Shown piece after piece: positions 61,176-64,000 of a DNA stretch of 64,000 bases. The position numbers and the translations under genes were made by a program. The DNA is taken from positions 186,001-250,000 of the forward strand of contig NZ_JYJA01000041.1 in NCBI RefSeq assembly GCF_000956465.1, in the 5' to 3' direction. Source of the DNA: Microbacterium trichothecenolyticum (GTDB lineage Bacteria > Actinomycetota > Actinomycetes > Actinomycetales > Microbacteriaceae). The stretch's first letter is position 1. Each line of letters begins with the position of its first letter. The notes under the pieces were generated by a model. That model ran no database searches. It was not told the origin of the DNA and saw only the letters and a program-made list of their open reading frames with translations.

Positions 61176-62216
61176 TCAGCGGGAGCTGTCGTCCTGCTCG
61201 AGCATGCGCGTGAGATAGCGCGCGACGGCGCGGACCGTCGCGAGGTTCGTGGGGTAATCCATGCGCGTCGGGCCGAGCACGCCGACGCGGGCGAGAGAGC
61301 CCGTCGCGTCGTAGTCGCTGGCGACGACGGATGCCTCGGCCAGGCCGAACGCCTCGTTCTCGCGGCCGATGCTCGCCGCGAGTCCCTGCTCGTCGGCGAC
61401 CATCTCCCCCATCAGCCGCAGCAGCGTCACCTGCTCCTCGATCGCCTCGAGGAGCGGATAGATGCTGCCGCGGAAGTCGGATTCTCGGCGTGCCAGGTTG
61501 GCGCTGCCGGCCATCACGAGCTTGTCCTGGCGGAACTCCTCGAGCTCCTCGGCGACGGCGCGGACGATCTCGTCGGTCGCGCGCTCGTGCGCCGGAGCCT
61601 GCGCATCCCGTCCTTCGAGGCGCTCGGCGATGCGCTGCAGTCCTTCGCGGACGGGCCGGCCGACCAGCAGGGTGCCGAGCCCCGCACGGATGTGCGCGAG
61701 GTCGACGTCGTCGAATTCCTCGCCGACGAAGGTCAGGCGCTGCGACACGCGTCCCGTGTCGGTGACGACGATCACCAGCATCCGTCCGCCGCCGAGCTGG
61801 ACCAGCTCGACGTGGGTGACCGTCGCGCGCGCGAACGAGGGGTACTGCACGATCGCGACCTGGCCGGTCAGCTGCGTGAGGGCGCGCACGGTGCGCACGA
61901 GGACGTCGTCGAGGTCGCCGGAGCCGTCGAGGAACGAGGCGATGGCCGCCCGCTGGGCCGGCGACAGCGGCCGGAGCTCCGCGAGATGGTCTACGAAGAC
62001 GCGGTAGCCCTTGTCAGTCGGTACGCGGCCCGACGAGGTGTGCGGTGCGACGATGAGCTCTTCGTCCTCGAGCAGCGCCATGTCGTTGCGGATCGTCGCG
62101 GCCGACACTCCGAAGGCGTGCCGTTCGACGATCGCCTTGCTGCCGACCGGCTCGCGCGTGTCGACGTAGTCCTGGACGATCGCCCGCAGCACCTGCAGAC
62201 CCCGTTCGCTGACCAT
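61176..62216 (-). CDS. hrcA: Heat-inducible transcription repressor HrcA
   Basis: A 346-residue repressor that binds CIRCE elements and is assisted by GroEL. The N-terminal winged helix has VLRAIVQDYVDTREPVGSK and SAATIRNDMALLEDEELI, followed by the GAF-like domain and dimer region. Start ATG 62216 with AGGAGG 5 nt upstream. A CIRCE element lies 21 nt upstream, so it represses itself and dnaJ. Confidence 0.96.
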   Translation of the reverse strand: MVSERGLQVLRAIVQDYVDTREPVGSKAIVERHAFGVSAATIRNDMALLEDEELIVAPHTSSGRVPTDKGYRVFVDHLAELRPLSPAQRAAIASFLDGSGDLDDVLVRTVRALTQLTGQVAIVQYPSFARATVTHVELVQLGGGRMLVIVVTDTGRVSQRLTFVGEEFDDVDLAHIRAGLGTLLVGRPVREGLQRIAERLEGRDAQAPAHERATDEIVRAVAEELEEFRQDKLVMAGSANLARRESDFRGSIYPLLEAIEEQVTLLRLMGEMVADEQGLAASIGRENEAFGLAEASVVASDYDATGSLARVGVLGPTRMDYPTNLATVRAVARYLTRMLEQDDSSR

Positions 62217-62236
62217 CCCGCCTCCTCACGCCGCAG

Positions 62237-62263
62237 CTGGCACTCGCATGACTGGAGTGCCAA
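62237..62263 (-). promoter_or_regulatory. CIRCE operator
   Basis: TTGGCACTC-9 nt-GAGTGCCAG matches the CIRCE consensus TTAGCACTC-N9-GAGTGCTAA at 15 of 18 arm positions, keeping both cores. A TAGAAT -10 at 62263-62268 abuts it. Confidence 0.92.
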
Positions 62264-62343
62264 TTCTATCCGATGGCCCTGTCAGGATCGTCGAGCGACG
62301 CCGAGACAGATTGCGAAGCCGTCCCACGCACGATCGCTCCGGG

Positions 62344-63561
62344 CTAATCGGTGAGCGCCCGCACCACCGCATCGGCGAGCAGACGCCCACGCCGCGTGAG
62401 CACGACCCTCCCGCGCAGGGCGGCAGGACCCTCGATGAGTCCGTCCGCGATCAGCGCGGCTACCGCGTGACGGCCTTCGCCGAGGAGCTCCTCGACGGGG
62501 AGCCCCTCGCGGATGCGGGTGCGCAGCAGCACGCTCTCGAGGTTCCTGGCCGAGGCATCCGGGATCTCCCGTCCGGCGGCCGGCGACTGCCCCGCGGCCA
62601 GCCGTTGCGCGTAGGCGGCAGGGTGCTTGACGTTCCAGAACCGCACGCCCGCGACGTGGCTGTGCGCGCCGGGGCCGAAGCCCCACCAGTCGGCGCCGAC
62701 CCAGTAGGCGAGGTTGTGGCGGGAGCGGTGCGCGTCGCCGCGCGCCCAGTTCGACACCTCGTACCATTCGAACCCTGCTTCCCCGAGCAGATCGTCGGCG
62801 AGCTCGTACATGTCGGCTTGCAGGTCGTCGTCGGGTGCGACGACCTCGCCACGGCGGATCTGGCGGGCGAGCTTGGTCCCGTCCTCGATGATGAGCGCGT
62901 ACGCGGAGATGTGGTCTGACTCGAGGGACACAGCCGCCTCGAGCGAGGTGCGCCAGTCGTCGAGCGATTCGCCCGGAGCGCCGTAGATGAGGTCGACGCT
63001 GACGTCGAGCCCCGTCTCGCGCGCCGCAGCCACCGCGGTGCGGACGTTGTCGGGATCGTGCGTGCGATCGAGGGCGGCCAGGACGTGCGGGACGGCGGAC
63101 TGCATGCCGATGGACAGGCGCGTGACACCGGATGCCGCGAGCTCGGCCGCCACCGCAGGCGTCACCGTGTCGGGGTTGGCCTCGACCGTGATCTCGGCGC
63201 CGTCGGCGATGCCGAACGTGTCGCGCACGCCGGCCAGCATGCGTGCGAGGTCGCCGGGCGGGAGGAGAGTCGGCGTGCCGCCGCCGAAGAACACCGTCGA
63301 CGCGGGGCGGTTGCCTCCGGCGCGCTCGAGAACGGGCGCCGACAGCGCGATCTCACGAAGGAGCGTGTCGGCGTACTCGTCCTGTCGGGCGCCGCGCAGC
63401 TCGGACGACGTGTACGTGTTGAAGTCGCAGTAGCCGCAGCGGACACGGCAGAAGGGGACGTGCAGATACACGCTGAAGTCGGCGGCCGGATCGATGCGCG
63501 TGCCGGGCGGCAGCGAGCCGTCCGAGGGAACGGGCTCGCCGAGCGGAAGAGCGGAGCCCAT
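62344..63561 (-). CDS. hemW: HemW (radical SAM, coproporphyrinogen oxidase-like)
   Basis: A 405-residue radical SAM protein; HemW members bind heme and act as chaperones. The iron-sulfur motif CRVRCGYC (CxxxCxxC, near residue 36) is intact, with VFFGGGTPTLLP, EANPDT, LSIGMQSAVPHVL and DLIYGAPGES as further SAM-family stretches. A C-terminal HemN-like winged domain follows. The ATG at 63561 has GAGG upstream; the longer frame to 63675 overlaps the DUF1990 gene. The gene starts 7 nt after that gene and is followed by the CIRCE region. Confidence 0.94.
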   Translation of the reverse strand: MGSALPLGEPVPSDGSLPPGTRIDPAADFSVYLHVPFCRVRCGYCDFNTYTSSELRGARQDEYADTLLREIALSAPVLERAGGNRPASTVFFGGGTPTLLPPGDLARMLAGVRDTFGIADGAEITVEANPDTVTPAVAAELAASGVTRLSIGMQSAVPHVLAALDRTHDPDNVRTAVAAARETGLDVSVDLIYGAPGESLDDWRTSLEAAVSLESDHISAYALIIEDGTKLARQIRRGEVVAPDDDLQADMYELADDLLGEAGFEWYEVSNWARGDAHRSRHNLAYWVGADWWGFGPGAHSHVAGVRFWNVKHPAAYAQRLAAGQSPAAGREIPDASARNLESVLLRTRIREGLPVEELLGEGRHAVAALIADGLIEGPAALRGRVVLTRRGRLLADAVVRALTD

Positions 63562-63568
63562 CAGCGCC

Positions 63569-64000
63569 TCACGCGGGGGTCGTGTACAGCGGCGAGATCG
63601 CGCGCAGGTACCGCGTGAACAGCTCGCGACGACGGCGCTTCGTGAGCCCCGGGAGCATCCGGTACAGCACGGCACGGGGCGCGTCGAACGCGCGGACGGT
63701 GAACCACACCTCGTCGTTGTCGTACCAGTCGAGCATGAACGACTCCTCGCCGCTCACCACGGAGTCGCTGACGGTCCCGAGCGCGAAGCCGACCCGCCGA
63801 GGCTCTTCGACGGCGAAGATGACGCGAAGCTCCGCGTCGGCACGGAGCCCCTTGACGCGGCCGTCGACGCGGATCGTCGTGCCCGCGCCGACGAACGGGG
63901 TGCCGTCGACGTCGAAGCGCTGCTCGGCCTCGGATCGGCTGGGCTTGACGGGGTTGCCCTCCGCGTCGAAGCTCACCCCCGAGTACATGGGCCCGGACGC
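63569..64000 (-). CDS. DUF1990 family protein (5' end outside window)
   Basis: At least 143 codons of a DUF1990 protein: VGAGTTIRVDG, RVIFAVEEPRRVGFALGTV, GEESFMLDWYDNDEVWFTVRAF and a C-terminal RRRRELFTRYLRAI. The frame remains open at the right edge, and the family normally has further N-terminal sequence, so the start probably lies beyond 64000. An ATG at 63988 is in frame but would give a protein shorter than the family norm. Function unknown. Confidence 0.85.
   Translation of the reverse strand, partial: ASGPMYSGVSFDAEGNPVKPSRSEAEQRFDVDGTPFVGAGTTIRVDGRVKGLRADAELRVIFAVEEPRRVGFALGTVSDSVVSGEESFMLDWYDNDEVWFTVRAFDAPRAVLYRMLPGLTKRRRRELFTRYLRAISPLYTTPA

Overview
The window is a high-GC chromosomal segment from an actinobacterium, most likely of the family Microbacteriaceae (Microbacterium-like). 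The signs are a second glutamine synthetase next to glnE, a polyphosphate glucokinase, a homodimeric-type pyruvate dehydrogenase E1 (aceE), the fasR-like/fabD/fabH/acpP/fabF cluster, a DtxR-type iron box, CIRCE/HrcA control, and many start codons placed about 6 nt behind a TAnnnT -10 element (leaderless mRNAs). This is a judgement from gene content; no database was searched. No transposase, integrase, phage gene, CRISPR array or origin was seen, and no gap without a gene exceeds 300 bases.

Layout. 1-8 kb: the N-terminal part of the principal sigma factor (cut by the left edge), a PAC2 protein, then leucyl aminopeptidase, dihydrolipoyl dehydrogenase and a two-lipoyl-domain E2. These are followed by a membrane protein with a pseudokinase-like cytoplasmic half. 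8-17.7 kb: nitrogen and energy genes, namely DUF4191, RDD, glnA1 behind a GlnR-like box, a membrane-anchored lysozyme-like protein, glnE, glnA2, a SPOR-like small protein, ppgK and the RNase P RNA. 17.8-24.4 kb: an LPxTG surface protein with a DUF4012 partner, a PolA-type polymerase, a zinc-ribbon protein, an APC permease and tRNA-Val. 24.5-32.8 kb: aceE, then the type II fatty-acid synthesis operon and DUF3145. 32.9-41.6 kb is the most accessory-looking part: an iron-box-controlled Fe(II)/2OG dioxygenase-like gene, an orphan DUF262/HNH (GmrSD-like) defence gene, a PTS EIICBA, tRNA-CAU, a DMT transporter, def, tRNA-Asn and an orphan ABC ATPase. 41.6-52.2 kb: dusB-dgt-dnaG, glutathione peroxidase, a DsbA-like protein, an unknown lipoprotein/membrane-protein pair and recO-uppS. 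A visibly decayed MarR/membrane-protein pair and a TRIC-like channel follow. 52.3-64 kb: leuA behind a leader-peptide attenuator, a lipoprotein, then a long minus-strand series DUF1990-hemW-hrcA-dnaJ-rsmE-HIT-phoH-ybeY-corC-era.

How the genes fit together. GlnE should adenylylate GlnA1 (tyrosine present) but not GlnA2 (tyrosine absent). Lpd and E2 together with AceE, 18 kb away, supply pyruvate dehydrogenase, whose acetyl-CoA feeds the fab operon next to aceE. HrcA/CIRCE controls the hrcA-dnaJ-rsmE unit, while an internal leaderless promoter can run HIT-phoH-ybeY-corC-era separately. The items most worth a second look are the iron-box dioxygenase, the orphan DUF262 nuclease with an unassigned C-terminal domain, the leaderless leuA leader peptide, the pseudokinase-like membrane protein and the lipoprotein/membrane-protein pair.
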